64,000 nucleotides of DNA, taken from assembly GCA_035524335.1 (NCBI GenBank), contig DATKPE010000061.1, forward strand, positions 62,001 to 126,000, read 5' to 3'. The notes beneath the pieces are model-generated. The model saw only the letters and a list, made by a program, of their open reading frames with translations, was not told the origin of the DNA and searched no databases. A program made the translations under genes and the position numbers. Of this stretch, positions 1 through 9,111 are shown in pieces; within the stretch, counting starts at the first letter, position 1, and each line of letters begins with the position of its first letter. The stretch is from DATKPE01 sp035524335. Lineage in GTDB: Bacteria > Bacteroidota > Ignavibacteria > UBA10030 > SZUA-254.

Positions 1-557
1 TGCACAATTCGGTCGCGGACGAGTTTTACCGGCTCTTTATCGCCGGCATGTCTTCGCTCCGCATCGGCGATCCGATGCTGGAAGAGACCGAGCTCGGACC
101 GATCGCCAGCGAGGATCTCCTTCGCATCCTCGACGACCAGGTGAGGCGGGCGGAAAAGGATGGTGCGCGGATTCTCCTCGGTGGAAAGAGACTCGAAGGC
201 CGCGGCAGTTTTTACGCGCCGACGGTCATCGCCGATGTTCCGGATTCTTCGCCGGCATACCGGGAGGAATTTTTCGGACCCGTCGCCCTCCTGTTCCGCG
301 TCGGCTCGCTCGGGGAAGCCATTTCCCTCGCGAATGATACTCCGTTCGGTCTCGGGAGCTCGGTATGGACTCAAGATCCCGCAGAGCAGGAAAGGGCCAT
401 CGCCGAACTTGAAGCCGGCCTCGTCTTCATCAATGGAATGGTAGCATCGGATCCCCGCATGCCGTTCGGAGGGGTCAAGGCCTCGGGGTACGGCCGCGAA
501 CTCGGCGCGGCGGGATTGAGGGAGTTCGTAAACGTCAAAACCGTTTGGGTTGCCTGA
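1..557 (+). CDS. Aldehyde dehydrogenase, succinate-semialdehyde type (5' truncated by window)
   Basis: Open from base 3 to the TGA at 555-557, leaving about 184 C-terminal residues of a protein that is normally 450-490 residues. The visible part carries the EEFFGPV motif (the Glu contacts the NAD(P) ribose) and the C-terminal MPFGGVKASGYGRE segment typical of aldehyde dehydrogenases. The ending FVNVKTVWVA resembles the GabD/Sad (YneI) subgroup, which oxidises succinate semialdehyde to succinate. The catalytic Cys is normally about ten residues before the first visible codon, so it lies outside the window. The substrate is inferred from subgroup resemblance only. It converges on the metallo-hydrolase with an 11-bp spacer. 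Confidence 0.9.
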   Translation, partial: HNSVADEFYRLFIAGMSSLRIGDPMLEETELGPIASEDLLRILDDQVRRAEKDGARILLGGKRLEGRGSFYAPTVIADVPDSSPAYREEFFGPVALLFRVGSLGEAISLANDTPFGLGSSVWTQDPAEQERAIAELEAGLVFINGMVASDPRMPFGGVKASGYGRELGAAGLREFVNVKTVWVA

Positions 558-568
558 GAGCCGGAGGT

Positions 569-1534
569 TCAGGCCGCGGGAAGCCGCCAGGTCTTTCCCG
601 TGTCGTCGATCGCAAGCCGCGGATCCGCGTCTCCCAGCGCTTTCTTCAAACGTTCGATCGGTTCACGCTGGGGTTCGTTGCTCAGGGTGAATGTGTTCCA
701 GTGGATCGGCATAAGCGCGCGGGCATTCATATGCCCAGCCATCGCCACCGCCTGCTCAGGATTTGCGTGCACCCGGATCCACGGATCGTACGCGCCTATG
801 GGGAGGATCGCAAGATCCACCGCAAGACCGCGCTCGCCGATCTTGCGGAAGAACTCCTGATACGCTGTGTCTCCCCCGAAGAGGATATGTCTGCCATTTT
901 TTGAAATGAGGTAGGCGTTATAGCTTCTCCCGGAACGGATGCCGCGGGAACGATCGGCCTCCCAGGGAAATCTCCAGCCGAAATGCGTGACTTCGAGCGC
1001 CTCCACTGTGAGACCGGAAATTGCCGCCCCTTCATTCCAGTCGAGCTCGGTAATCGATTTCCATCCCCTCCGGGAGAGGAGATCGGCGGTGTTTTTCGCC
1101 ATGACCAGCGGGGTTGTCTTGTTGAGCCTGCGCAGGGACGGAAAATCGAGATGATCCATGTGTGCATGGGAGAGAAGAATAAGATCGAGCGGGGGAAGCT
1201 CGTCGATGGAAAGCGCCGGTCTCACGAGGCGCCGGGGCCCGAGCGTCGCCATGCCGAGGATATTGATGCCGATTTTTTCTGAAAAAACCGGATCTGTCAG
1301 GATCAGGGTGCCGAAAAAGTTGATAAGCACCGTCGCATGCCCGATCCATGCGGCGGTGATCGTTCCGGGATCCCAGGAATGCGGATCGGGACGTTCCGGC
1401 GGATCGGCCATCCCATGGTCGCTCAGCATGCGGGCAATGAACGACGGCGACGGCTTCTGTTCGGCCAGGAGAAGCTGTTTGGGCATCATCATCCCGAGGC
1501 CGACCGTTTTTACGACATCCCTTCTTGTTGTCAC
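569..1534 (-). CDS. Metallo-beta-lactamase-fold hydrolase (UlaG / NAPE-PLD-like) with Tat-type N-terminus
   Basis: A predicted 321-residue zinc hydrolase of the beta-lactamase fold. SHAHMDHLD gives the HxHxDH metal motif, later ligands sit in FGGDTAYQ, and the domain ends with LMPIHWNTF, as in the UlaG/N-acyl-phosphatidylethanolamine phospholipase D-like branch. The N-terminus TTRRDVVKTVGLG looks like a twin-arginine export signal, so the protein probably works in the periplasm or at the membrane. The frame is open to a TTG at 1570, but I prefer the GTG at 1532-1534, which has GAGGAG nine bases upstream and puts the RR motif at the N-terminus. It lies 51 bp behind the RND 1 permease and may be the last gene of that operon. 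The substrate is unknown. Confidence 0.82.
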   Translation of the reverse strand: MTTRRDVVKTVGLGMMMPKQLLLAEQKPSPSFIARMLSDHGMADPPERPDPHSWDPGTITAAWIGHATVLINFFGTLILTDPVFSEKIGINILGMATLGPRRLVRPALSIDELPPLDLILLSHAHMDHLDFPSLRRLNKTTPLVMAKNTADLLSRRGWKSITELDWNEGAAISGLTVEALEVTHFGWRFPWEADRSRGIRSGRSYNAYLISKNGRHILFGGDTAYQEFFRKIGERGLAVDLAILPIGAYDPWIRVHANPEQAVAMAGHMNARALMPIHWNTFTLSNEPQREPIERLKKALGDADPRLAIDDTGKTWRLPAA

Positions 1535-1585
1535 GTCCGCACGCTCCTCTCTGATCGAGAACAATGTCAATTGATGAATGGATCT

Positions 1586-4500
1586 TCAAATCTGTCTTGC
1601 GGCGCCGGCCACATCCCGGACGTCCGCCGCATCCGGCACCTTTTTCCGCCGGAGGAACATCGCCAGGCGGCGGAAAAATGCGGGAACCGATTCCCGCCAC
1701 TGGTCGACCTTGATATAGACCACCGGCACCAGAATCAGCGTCAGCATGAGGGAACTGAGGAGACCGCCGATGAGGGCCCACGCAAGTCCCGATTTCCATT
1801 CCGAGCCGGAGCTGACGCTCAGCGCGATCGGCATCATGCCGACCACCATTGATACGGTGGTCATCAGGATCGGCCGGAGACGGGTCTGTCCCGCTTCCAG
1901 CAGCGCCTCGAACGGTCCCAGCTTTTCCTCCTCCCTCATCTGATTCGTCCTGTCGACGAGAAGTATCGCGTTCTTGCCGACCAGGCCGATCAGCATGATG
2001 ACGCCGAGGATAGAGAAGATGTTGAGCGATTTCATCGTCAGCGCAAGGGCCAGAAAGGCGCCGATGACGGCCACCGGGATGGAAAACAGCACGACAAAGG
2101 GATAGACATACGAGTTGTACAGGGCGACCATGATCATGTAGACGAACAGAATCGCCGCCGCAAGCGCAAGAAGAAGGCTTGAGAACGATTCCGTGCGGTT
2201 TTTTTCGTCGCCGAGATAGGAGACCCTGATCCCGTTCGGCAGGGCGGACGCGGTCAGCGCCGCGCGGATATCGCCCACGATGCTTCCGGACGGTCGGCCA
2301 ACCGCCTGCGAGAAAACGGTGACGGCATAGTTGCGGTCCTGCCGCTGAAGTTTGGTCGGTCCGGTCGTCTGTTCGACATGCGCAAACTGCTTCAGGAGCA
2401 CCAGCCTGCCGTTCCGGCCGACGAAGGGAATGTTCTCCACATCGCGGGGAGTCGAGCGATTGAACTGATCGAGGACCACCCGGATCGGATATTCGTTCGG
2501 ACCATCCCTGAATTTCGAATCGTCGTCGCCGTCGAAAGCAACCCGGAGGGTGCTTCCCACGTCGGCGATCGAAAGTCCGAACTCGGCCAGCTTTTCGCGG
2601 TCGACCACGATCCGCGCCTCGGGTTTTCCCTCCTCCGACGAAAGCCGGACGTCGGCCGTTCCCGGCACGGTCTCCACGATCTTCTTGAGCTGTGCGGCGG
2701 CCTGACGCACCTCATCATACGTGGTACCGCTCACCACGATGGCGATCGGCGCCTGATTCGCGGTTCCGAATATGCCGATCGGGCTCACCCGCACCGTCAC
2801 TCCCGGTATCCCGCGAATGTACTTTTTGATCTGCAGGCCGATGGCGTCGGTCGACCGGTCCCGCCGATCCTTCGGGACCAGCGAAATGTTCAACTCGGAG
2901 ACGTAGTTCGATGACTGGCCGACAAGCCCTTCGGTGGAAACACCCACATTGACGAACGATTTGGAGACCTCGGGAATCTGCCGGACATACTGTTCAACCT
3001 CCTGTGTGACAAGGTTCGTATGCTCGAGCGTCGATCCCGGCGGCAGTTCCATCGTCACCGTAAATTCCCCCCTGTCGGTCTGCGTCATGAATTCAGTGCC
3101 GATAAAGCCGAGCGGGATAAGAAGAAAAGAGGCAAGGAACAGCCCCGCGGCGGCGAGAAAAACCGTCTTCCTGTGATGAAGACTCCACGCCAGCACCTCA
3201 TGATAGTGTTCCGTGAGCTGACGGTAGATATTTTCGAACCAGACCGAGAATCTGCCCAGAAGCCCGTGCTTTGTGAGATGCTCCAGCTTTGCGAATCTCG
3301 AAGCCAGGAGCGGTGTAACGGTAAAGGAAACGAACAGACTCATGAGGGTCGAAAACACGACCACCAGGGCGAACTCCCGCATGATATTTCCGATGAGGCC
3401 CGATACCAGCGCCAGCGGGACGAAAACGACGACGTCGACCATCGTGATCGACAGCGCGGCGAAACCTATTTCGTTTCTTCCCTTCAGGGCCGCCGTCCGG
3501 GTTTCGTCCCCTTTTTCCAGGTGCCGGTATATATTCTCCAGCACCACGATGGAATCGTCGACCAGAATGCCGATGACAAGCGACATGCCGAGCAGGGTCA
3601 TCAGATTCAGCGTCATCCCGAACGCGTACATGGCGATGAACGTCGAGATGAGCGAGGACGGAATCGCAATCATGACGATGATCGAGTTCCGGATACTGTG
3701 GAGGAACGCGAGCATGACAATCGCGACGAGAACGACCGCGATCGCAAGATCGTGCTTGACCGCATCGGCGGCGTCAATGGTGAAATCCGACGCGTCCTGG
3801 GCGATATCGAATTTGAGTCCGATGTTGCGGTAGTCGGCCTCGATCTTTGTCAGCGCGTTCCGCACAACACGGCTGACCTCCACCGAATTGGCCTCTCCCT
3901 GCTTCTGAACCAGAATCCCGACGGAGGACTTGCCGTTGATCCGGCTGAGGGAGGAGTACTCCTTCCGCCCATCCTCGATTTCGGCGACATCGCTGAGGCG
4001 GACGTCTCCGCCGGCCCGCGACCTGCCGACAACAAGCCGCCGGAGTTCATCGACGGTGGCATACTTGCCGGCCAGCCTGACCACATACTGAGAGGAACCC
4101 TCCTTGATCTTCCCCGTGGGAAAATCAAGGTTGGAGGCTTTCACCGCCTGATCGACCTGCAGGAGGGACATTCCGTATGCGCGCAGACGCTGAGGATCGA
4201 CGTTCACCCTGATCTCGCGTTCGTCCCCGCCGACCAGCGTAATCTGACCCACACCCGACAGTTTGGAGAGGCGCGGCTGAATTTTGTCCTTCAGGAGCTG
4301 GAAAAAATCCCTGGAGGGGAGGGTTGCCGTCGCGCCCATCCGGAGGACCGGGAGCTCGTCGAGCGCAAATTTTGTGATGGAGGGCGTTTTCGCTTCACTC
4401 GGAAGAGTTGCCGCGACCTCCGAGATCTTCCGCTGTGCGTCCTGGAGCGCGACATTGATGTCGGCGCTCATATCGAATTCCAGCGATACAAGCGACATCC

Positions 4501-4759
4501 CCTCCTGCGACGTCCCGTACACGGTCGAGATCTTGTCGATCCCCGAAACCGCATCCTCAATGACTTTGGTGACGGATGTCTCCACTTCGTTTGGTGATGC
4601 GCCCGGATAGATCGTGATGATCGAGACGTACGGCGGCGTGATCTTCGGGAGAAGTTCGTACTTCAGCTGATTGAAGCTGAAGATCCCGAGCACCCCGAGG
4701 ACGGCAAAAATGACGACGATCAGCGTCGGCCGCTTGATGGATAATTCTGTCAGTGTCAT
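1586..4759 (-). CDS. RND efflux permease, AcrB/HAE1 family (operon 1)
   Basis: A 1057-residue inner-membrane proton-driven pump, the normal length for the family. It starts with a single TM helix (residues about 10-30), followed by a periplasmic porter domain, a six-TM block, a second porter domain and a second six-TM block. The proton-relay Asp pair is visible in VIGILVDDSIVVLEN in the fourth TM helix. The preceding gene supplies the adaptor and the one before that the TolC channel, so the three encode a complete tripartite pump across both membranes. The substrate (drug, solvent or lipid) cannot be read from the sequence. Confidence 0.96.
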   Translation of the reverse strand: MTLTELSIKRPTLIVVIFAVLGVLGIFSFNQLKYELLPKITPPYVSIITIYPGASPNEVETSVTKVIEDAVSGIDKISTVYGTSQEGMSLVSLEFDMSADINVALQDAQRKISEVAATLPSEAKTPSITKFALDELPVLRMGATATLPSRDFFQLLKDKIQPRLSKLSGVGQITLVGGDEREIRVNVDPQRLRAYGMSLLQVDQAVKASNLDFPTGKIKEGSSQYVVRLAGKYATVDELRRLVVGRSRAGGDVRLSDVAEIEDGRKEYSSLSRINGKSSVGILVQKQGEANSVEVSRVVRNALTKIEADYRNIGLKFDIAQDASDFTIDAADAVKHDLAIAVVLVAIVMLAFLHSIRNSIIVMIAIPSSLISTFIAMYAFGMTLNLMTLLGMSLVIGILVDDSIVVLENIYRHLEKGDETRTAALKGRNEIGFAALSITMVDVVVFVPLALVSGLIGNIMREFALVVVFSTLMSLFVSFTVTPLLASRFAKLEHLTKHGLLGRFSVWFENIYRQLTEHYHEVLAWSLHHRKTVFLAAAGLFLASFLLIPLGFIGTEFMTQTDRGEFTVTMELPPGSTLEHTNLVTQEVEQYVRQIPEVSKSFVNVGVSTEGLVGQSSNYVSELNISLVPKDRRDRSTDAIGLQIKKYIRGIPGVTVRVSPIGIFGTANQAPIAIVVSGTTYDEVRQAAAQLKKIVETVPGTADVRLSSEEGKPEARIVVDREKLAEFGLSIADVGSTLRVAFDGDDDSKFRDGPNEYPIRVVLDQFNRSTPRDVENIPFVGRNGRLVLLKQFAHVEQTTGPTKLQRQDRNYAVTVFSQAVGRPSGSIVGDIRAALTASALPNGIRVSYLGDEKNRTESFSSLLLALAAAILFVYMIMVALYNSYVYPFVVLFSIPVAVIGAFLALALTMKSLNIFSILGVIMLIGLVGKNAILLVDRTNQMREEEKLGPFEALLEAGQTRLRPILMTTVSMVVGMMPIALSVSSGSEWKSGLAWALIGGLLSSLMLTLILVPVVYIKVDQWRESVPAFFRRLAMFLRRKKVPDAADVRDVAGAARQI

Positions 4760-4796
4760 GGTCTGTTCTGCCTTTCCCGGTGCGGGTTCCGCCCGC

Positions 4797-5855
4797 TCAT
4801 TCCTGGTGCACCACGGTTACCGAAGCGCCCTGCTGAACATTATTCTGTCCGTTGATGATGATGGTTTCGCCCTCCGAGAGACCCGTGAGCACCTCCACCT
4901 CATCGCCGGTCATCTGTCCGAGGACCAGCGTCCGCTGATCCGCCCGTCCGTTCACCACTACGAACACCTGCGGATTGCGGGTGCTTCCAAGGAGCGCGCC
5001 GCGCGGAATGACGACAGCCTTCCGATCGGTGCGCGACGGAAACGACACCCGGCCGAACATCCCGGCCTTAAGCGGATGCTCCCGCGTGTTCGGCAGTTTC
5101 ACCTCCACCGCATAGGTGTGCGCTTCATCCGCCTTGTCGCTGATGTTCAGAACCGTTCCGCGGAGAATGACGCCCGGATAAACGTCGGTCGTCACTTCCG
5201 CCGCGTCGCCGTTCCGGATGTAAAACACATCCTCTTCCGGCACACCGACTTTGACCTTCATTTTCGATACATCGACGACGTTGGCCACCGGTGTTCCCCG
5301 CTGGACATACGAACCGACGTCGACGAGCCGCGCACTCACGACCCCGTCGATCGGGGTCGAAATCCGCGTGTCGTTGTATTCCCGCCGGGCAATGACAAGC
5401 TGTGCTTCCGCCGATTTGTAGGCCAGGCGCGCTCCTTCGAGCTGCTGCGCCGTAACAGCCGAGTCCTTCTGGAGACTTTCATACCGGTCGCGGTCGTTTT
5501 TCGCCTTTGCGAAGCTCACCTCCGCCGCCTCCATCGCCGCCTTCTTCAGCTCGCTGTCAACCTGGACCAGTCCGGCGCCGGCGGATTTGACATCGCCCAC
5601 ATCAGCCAGAACCGCCGTGACCTTCCCCTGTGTTTCGGAGATGATCGCAACATCGTTGTTTGCCGCAATCGTGCCGGTAAATGCGCGGACATCGTGCAAA
5701 GGTCTCTGCTTCACGACGGTCACCGAGACGGGAACGGTGGTTATCACATCGTTCTTGGCTTCGGCCGCCATGCGCGATTTGTTGTAAAAGAGAACTGCAA
5801 TGATGAGAACCAGCGTCACCAGACCAGTGCCTAGATATTTCGTCCTGTTGTTCAT
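4797..5855 (-). CDS. RND periplasmic adaptor (membrane fusion protein), operon 1
   Basis: A 352-residue adaptor of the AcrA/HlyD family. An N-terminal signal or anchor helix (residues about 8-24) is followed by a biotinyl-lipoyl-like half motif (KVTAVLADVGDVKSAGAGL), a helical hairpin (KAAMEAAEVSFAKAKNDRD onward), the second lipoyl half (DTRISTPIDGVVSARLVDVG), a beta-barrel region and a membrane-proximal domain. It bridges the permease encoded 37 bp downstream and the TolC protein encoded 23 bp upstream. There is no lipobox Cys, so it is probably held by the N-terminal helix. Confidence 0.94.
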   Translation of the reverse strand: MNNRTKYLGTGLVTLVLIIAVLFYNKSRMAAEAKNDVITTVPVSVTVVKQRPLHDVRAFTGTIAANNDVAIISETQGKVTAVLADVGDVKSAGAGLVQVDSELKKAAMEAAEVSFAKAKNDRDRYESLQKDSAVTAQQLEGARLAYKSAEAQLVIARREYNDTRISTPIDGVVSARLVDVGSYVQRGTPVANVVDVSKMKVKVGVPEEDVFYIRNGDAAEVTTDVYPGVILRGTVLNISDKADEAHTYAVEVKLPNTREHPLKAGMFGRVSFPSRTDRKAVVIPRGALLGSTRNPQVFVVVNGRADQRTLVLGQMTGDEVEVLTGLSEGETIIINGQNNVQQGASVTVVHQE

Positions 5856-5878
5856 GGTTATCCCCTTACGAATCCGTG

Positions 5879-7219
5879 TTATTGCCGCTCGGCTGCTATC
5901 GCCTTCTGCAGACGGGCATCGGCGAGTTCATGGTCGACCAGCGCCTGGATGTAATTCCATTTTGCCTGAAGGAGCGCGACTTCGGCATCGAGAACGTCGG
6001 AGTTGAGAACGAGCCCCGAGCGGAACTTCTCGCTGGTGATCCTGGCATTCTCCTCCGCCTGGCCGACCGCCTGTTCCGCGACGTGAATCCGCTCGTCCGA
6101 TTCACGGAATCCCAGGTAACACTGCGTCACTTCGAGCGAGATGCCGTCCTTCAGCTGGCTGAGCGCATCCTGCGCCTGGACGAGCTGTGCTTCCGCTTCG
6201 CGGGTCTGAAACAGCGTCGTCCCCCAGTTCCATATATCGAGTGATACGCTCAGGCTGACATCCCAGGTGTTTTTAAACGCGTCGATTGCGGGAAAATACC
6301 GCTGATTCGGTCGCGAATAATAATAATTCCCGATCAGCCCGACCTGCGGCCACCAGCCCGACCGCGCGAGCGTCACGCCCGATTCCCCGGCCTTCACCCG
6401 GAGATCCATCGCCTGAACTTCGGGCCGCCTTTCCAGCGCCTGCATGATCAGAACCGAGGTATCCTGATATGCATGCTCCGTCCGGCCGATGGTCGAGGTC
6501 AGGACGATATTTGTCTTCAGCGGCAGACCTATGGTATTGTTGAGACCGATCATGGCGAGCTCGACGTTGTTCCCCGCATCGATCTGGGTGACTTCGGCAT
6601 TGGAAAGCTGGACCTCCACCCTCAACAGCTCGTTTTTTGTCACCACCCCCTGGGCGAACATGTTCTGGACGTCGTGGAGATGGGCTTTCATCTGCTCCAC
6701 CACCTCATCGATCACCTTCTTGAATTCCATCGTCTTATAGTAGGTCCAGTATGCGCTCCGGACGGCATATATCAGCTCGGCGCGATCGCGCTCGAAATCC
6801 TTCGCCGTCGCATCGGCGTTGTACGAGGTGAGATTCACGTTGCTCGTGAGCGCAAAGCCGGTGAAGAGCGGCTGTTGCACGGTCATGCGGGCGGTATAGT
6901 TGTTCAGAATCGACGGCACGATCGTGATCGGCGTCATGAGAAGCGGGGGAAACGGGCCCAGGTTGTACGCCGGCACGTCGCTGAGCCTGGTGTAGAGTCC
7001 GGCCGCCTTCAATGTCGGAAACCGGGCGGCCCCGGCTTCGCTCGCTTTCGCCTCCGCCCCGGCGACTTTTGCCGAAGAGGCGTGGAGCGACTTGCTGTTC
7101 GCGATGCCGGTCTGGATCGCCTGATCGATGGTCAGATTCAGCGTCGATTGTGCCGGCGCATACCCCGCCAGGAGCATGACCGCGGCACAGAGTGTCAGTG
7201 TGGTGTGGATCCTGCTCAT
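5879..7219 (-). CDS. TolC-family outer-membrane efflux protein, operon 1
   Basis: 446 residues from the ATG at 7217-7219, whose first bases overlap the tetR stop (ATGA), implying translational coupling. The frame is open further upstream to residue -40, but that stretch lies inside tetR in another frame and lacks a signal peptide. The chosen start gives a clean one (LTLCAAVMLLAGYAPAQS). The rest shows the paired OEP repeats of TolC: long helices rich in Ala, Glu and Gln, each half beginning with a T/S-x-x-x-A-I type helix (LTIDQAIQTGIANSKSL). It provides the outer-membrane duct for the pump. Confidence 0.93.
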   Translation of the reverse strand: MSRIHTTLTLCAAVMLLAGYAPAQSTLNLTIDQAIQTGIANSKSLHASSAKVAGAEAKASEAGAARFPTLKAAGLYTRLSDVPAYNLGPFPPLLMTPITIVPSILNNYTARMTVQQPLFTGFALTSNVNLTSYNADATAKDFERDRAELIYAVRSAYWTYYKTMEFKKVIDEVVEQMKAHLHDVQNMFAQGVVTKNELLRVEVQLSNAEVTQIDAGNNVELAMIGLNNTIGLPLKTNIVLTSTIGRTEHAYQDTSVLIMQALERRPEVQAMDLRVKAGESGVTLARSGWWPQVGLIGNYYYSRPNQRYFPAIDAFKNTWDVSLSVSLDIWNWGTTLFQTREAEAQLVQAQDALSQLKDGISLEVTQCYLGFRESDERIHVAEQAVGQAEENARITSEKFRSGLVLNSDVLDAEVALLQAKWNYIQALVDHELADARLQKAIAAERQ

Positions 7220-7878
7220 TTTTTTCTTTCGGAAATGTTGGAGACAACAGCGGTATCGGCCGGACCGAGATTCTGCACAAGAACGTCGAACGCCCTGAGC
7301 GCCATCGCGTGCAGTTCGCGCTGGTCTATCATCGGGCATCGGTTGCGGAGGATGAGCGAGACGATGCCGTGTGCCACGGACCAGAGTGCGAACGCAGCCA
7401 CCATCGGGTCCGCTTCACGGATGATCCCGGCATCGATCGACGCCTGGACGTCCTGCAGAAAAAATTCGTAGGAACGGCGGCCGACGGTCCAGTCGTCTCC
7501 CTCATGTATCTTTTTACCGGGACCCCTGGTGATAAACATGAGATTGTAATATTCCGGGTGCTCCAGCCCGAACCGGATGTACGCTTCCCCGTGCCGGCGA
7601 AGACGCTCCCGCGGATCGACGGTGGTCGTTATCGACTGCTGACACCGGAACAGTTCCTCAAACCCCTCGGTGTGAAGCGCGTACAAAATTTCATCCTTGT
7701 CCTTGAAATAGAGATAGATCGTTGCCGGACTGTATTCAATTTTATCTGCGATCCGGCGGATCGAGATGTTCCCGAACCCTTCCTCGAGAAAAAGCTGCAT
7801 CGCCGTCTCGAGAATCAGCTTCCTCATCTCCTGCTTATCCCGTTCTTTCCGCTCAGAAATGCCCATTATTATCACCAT
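7216..7878 (-). CDS. TetR-family regulator heading RND operon 1
   Basis: A 220-residue one-component regulator. The N-terminal HTH is clear: ILETAMQLFLEEGFGNISIRRIADKIEYSPATIYLYFKDKDE. The C-terminal ligand domain resembles the WHG type of TetR proteins (long helices, LEHPEYYNLMF). It is the first gene of the tetR-tolC-mfp-rnd operon and overlaps tolC by four bases. A sigma-70-like promoter (7912-7940) and an imperfect palindrome over its start point (7892-7914) fit autorepression that controls the whole operon. The first ATG (7878) has no Shine-Dalgarno; the second in-frame ATG at 7866 has GGTG upstream and may be the true start. Confidence 0.92.
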   Translation of the reverse strand: MVIIMGISERKERDKQEMRKLILETAMQLFLEEGFGNISIRRIADKIEYSPATIYLYFKDKDEILYALHTEGFEELFRCQQSITTTVDPRERLRRHGEAYIRFGLEHPEYYNLMFITRGPGKKIHEGDDWTVGRRSYEFFLQDVQASIDAGIIREADPMVAAFALWSVAHGIVSLILRNRCPMIDQRELHAMALRAFDVLVQNLGPADTAVVSNISERKK

Positions 7879-7891
7879 TTATAATATTAAC

Positions 7892-7914
7892 ACTGTTTAC
7901 TTTACGAACATAGT
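7892..7914. promoter_or_regulatory. Candidate TetR operator of RND operon 1
   Basis: A 23-bp imperfect inverted repeat with outer arms ACT/AGT; 7 of 11 half-site positions are symmetric. It overlaps the -10 hexamer and covers the expected start point of tetR, the same placement as the better palindrome in front of the second tetR. The symmetry is modest, so this is a suggestion only. Confidence 0.35.
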
Positions 7915-7940
7915 ATATAAAAGTTTCACCTTTTTTGCAA
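7912..7940 (-). promoter_or_regulatory. Sigma-70-like promoter of tetR-tolC-mfp-rnd operon 1
   Basis: On the minus strand TTGCAA (7935-7940), 17 bp, then TATACT (7912-7917). The expected start point is near 7905, giving a short leader to the ATG at 7878. Confidence 0.6.
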
Positions 7941-8102
7941 ATTATTTCGGATAATCGGCTGTTTTTCGAAATATGATGGTTCTCATCTTATTGATAATAT
8001 GAAACTTACTGGCGTTTGTCTTCTATCAATCAAACAGGAAAATTGATCCCCGATACATCCATTTTTTTCTCTTTCACTAATTCCGTATTTTTACATGAGT
8101 TG

Positions 8103-8984
8103 ATGCCGAAAATGGATGACGACAACGTGTTCGGCCGTATAAAATACGGAGGCGTTCTGTGGTTGGTTCTCGGACTGCTCTCCGGCGGGCCGGGCTCCGT
8201 TCTTCTGGCACGTCAGCAGGCCGCGCATGCCTCTCCCTGCGATCGGACCGTCATCTGTCCCGCCGAAACGCTCGTCTACGAAGTAAGCTGGATGAAAATC
8301 AGACTCGGGCAGGTGCGGCTCGTCGCCGGTGTTCCCACGACGGAAGGCGGGACGACTGCGTATCATGCCGCAGCGTACATCGATTCATATCAGGGTCTTC
8401 CGTTCGTCGATATTCATGCCGTCGATCACAGCACGTTCGACAGCGGTTACTACTCCCGCGGATTTTACTCCTCCGACAAGAAAGACGACTACTGGAAGAC
8501 CGAACATTCGCTGTACGATTTTTCCCGCCGACTCATTTTCATCGAGAACATCACACAGCGCACGAGAAAATCTCCGCCCGACGGTCCGCCGGTCATCGAT
8601 ACGATCCGGATAACCGACACGCTGATGGAGGACGGCCTCTCGATACTCTATTTTGCGCGCGCGTATCTCCATACAGCCGGCCCGCGCGCGGTTCCGACGC
8701 TCGTCTACCGGAAGCTCGGCGCGACCAGATTTGCCTTCCCCGGCGCAATCGAGCCGGTCGAGATCGACCTGTTTCCCGGGAAAAAAATCCGGTCGCTCCG
8801 GTTCACCGGCAAGGCGGAGTTCGAGGGAATTTTCGGACTGACGGGGGACTTTGAGGGGTGGTTCAGTGACGATAACGCCGCCGTTCCCCTGTCGGCGGAA
8901 ATCAAGGTGCTGATCGGAAGCGTACGGCTGGAGCTGGTCCGCTGCAGCCGTCCGGGGTGGGAGCCACCGGAAATCCTGCGCTGA
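8103..8984 (+). CDS. DUF3108-domain exported protein
   Basis: A protein of about 293 residues with an N-terminal hydrophobic segment (YGGVLWLVLGLLSGG) and a DUF3108-like body: ETLVYEVSWMKIRLGQVRL at the start of the domain, a Gly-Leu-Pro-Phe segment, and a C-terminal ending in which a beta-rich region returns (GLTGDFEGWFSDDNAAVP). DUF3108 proteins are envelope proteins of unknown role, often thought to bind glycan or lipid. The frame is open from 8016, but the ATG at 8103 or 8112 gives a sensible signal peptide. No strong Shine-Dalgarno decides between them. It is divergent from tetR 1 and has no obvious operon partner. Confidence 0.75.
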   Translation: MPKMDDDNVFGRIKYGGVLWLVLGLLSGGPGSVLLARQQAAHASPCDRTVICPAETLVYEVSWMKIRLGQVRLVAGVPTTEGGTTAYHAAAYIDSYQGLPFVDIHAVDHSTFDSGYYSRGFYSSDKKDDYWKTEHSLYDFSRRLIFIENITQRTRKSPPDGPPVIDTIRITDTLMEDGLSILYFARAYLHTAGPRAVPTLVYRKLGATRFAFPGAIEPVEIDLFPGKKIRSLRFTGKAEFEGIFGLTGDFEGWFSDDNAAVPLSAEIKVLIGSVRLELVRCSRPGWEPPEILR

Positions 8985-9111
8985 CGCGGTACAGGCGGGG
9001 GATCCGAGATGATACGACTGCGGAACGAATATCGGGCGGCGCCGCCAACTTCAGCATCATCCACCGATTCCTGTTCATCATGACCGGCGGCACCAGCCCG
9101 CATTCTTACGA

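Noticed and set aside
3020..4597. Long open frame (525 codons) on the plus strand opposite the RND 1 permease
   Set aside because: It is the antisense of a well-supported gene, full of Arg/Asp/His-rich low-complexity sequence, with no domain. GC-rich codon use creates such shadows.
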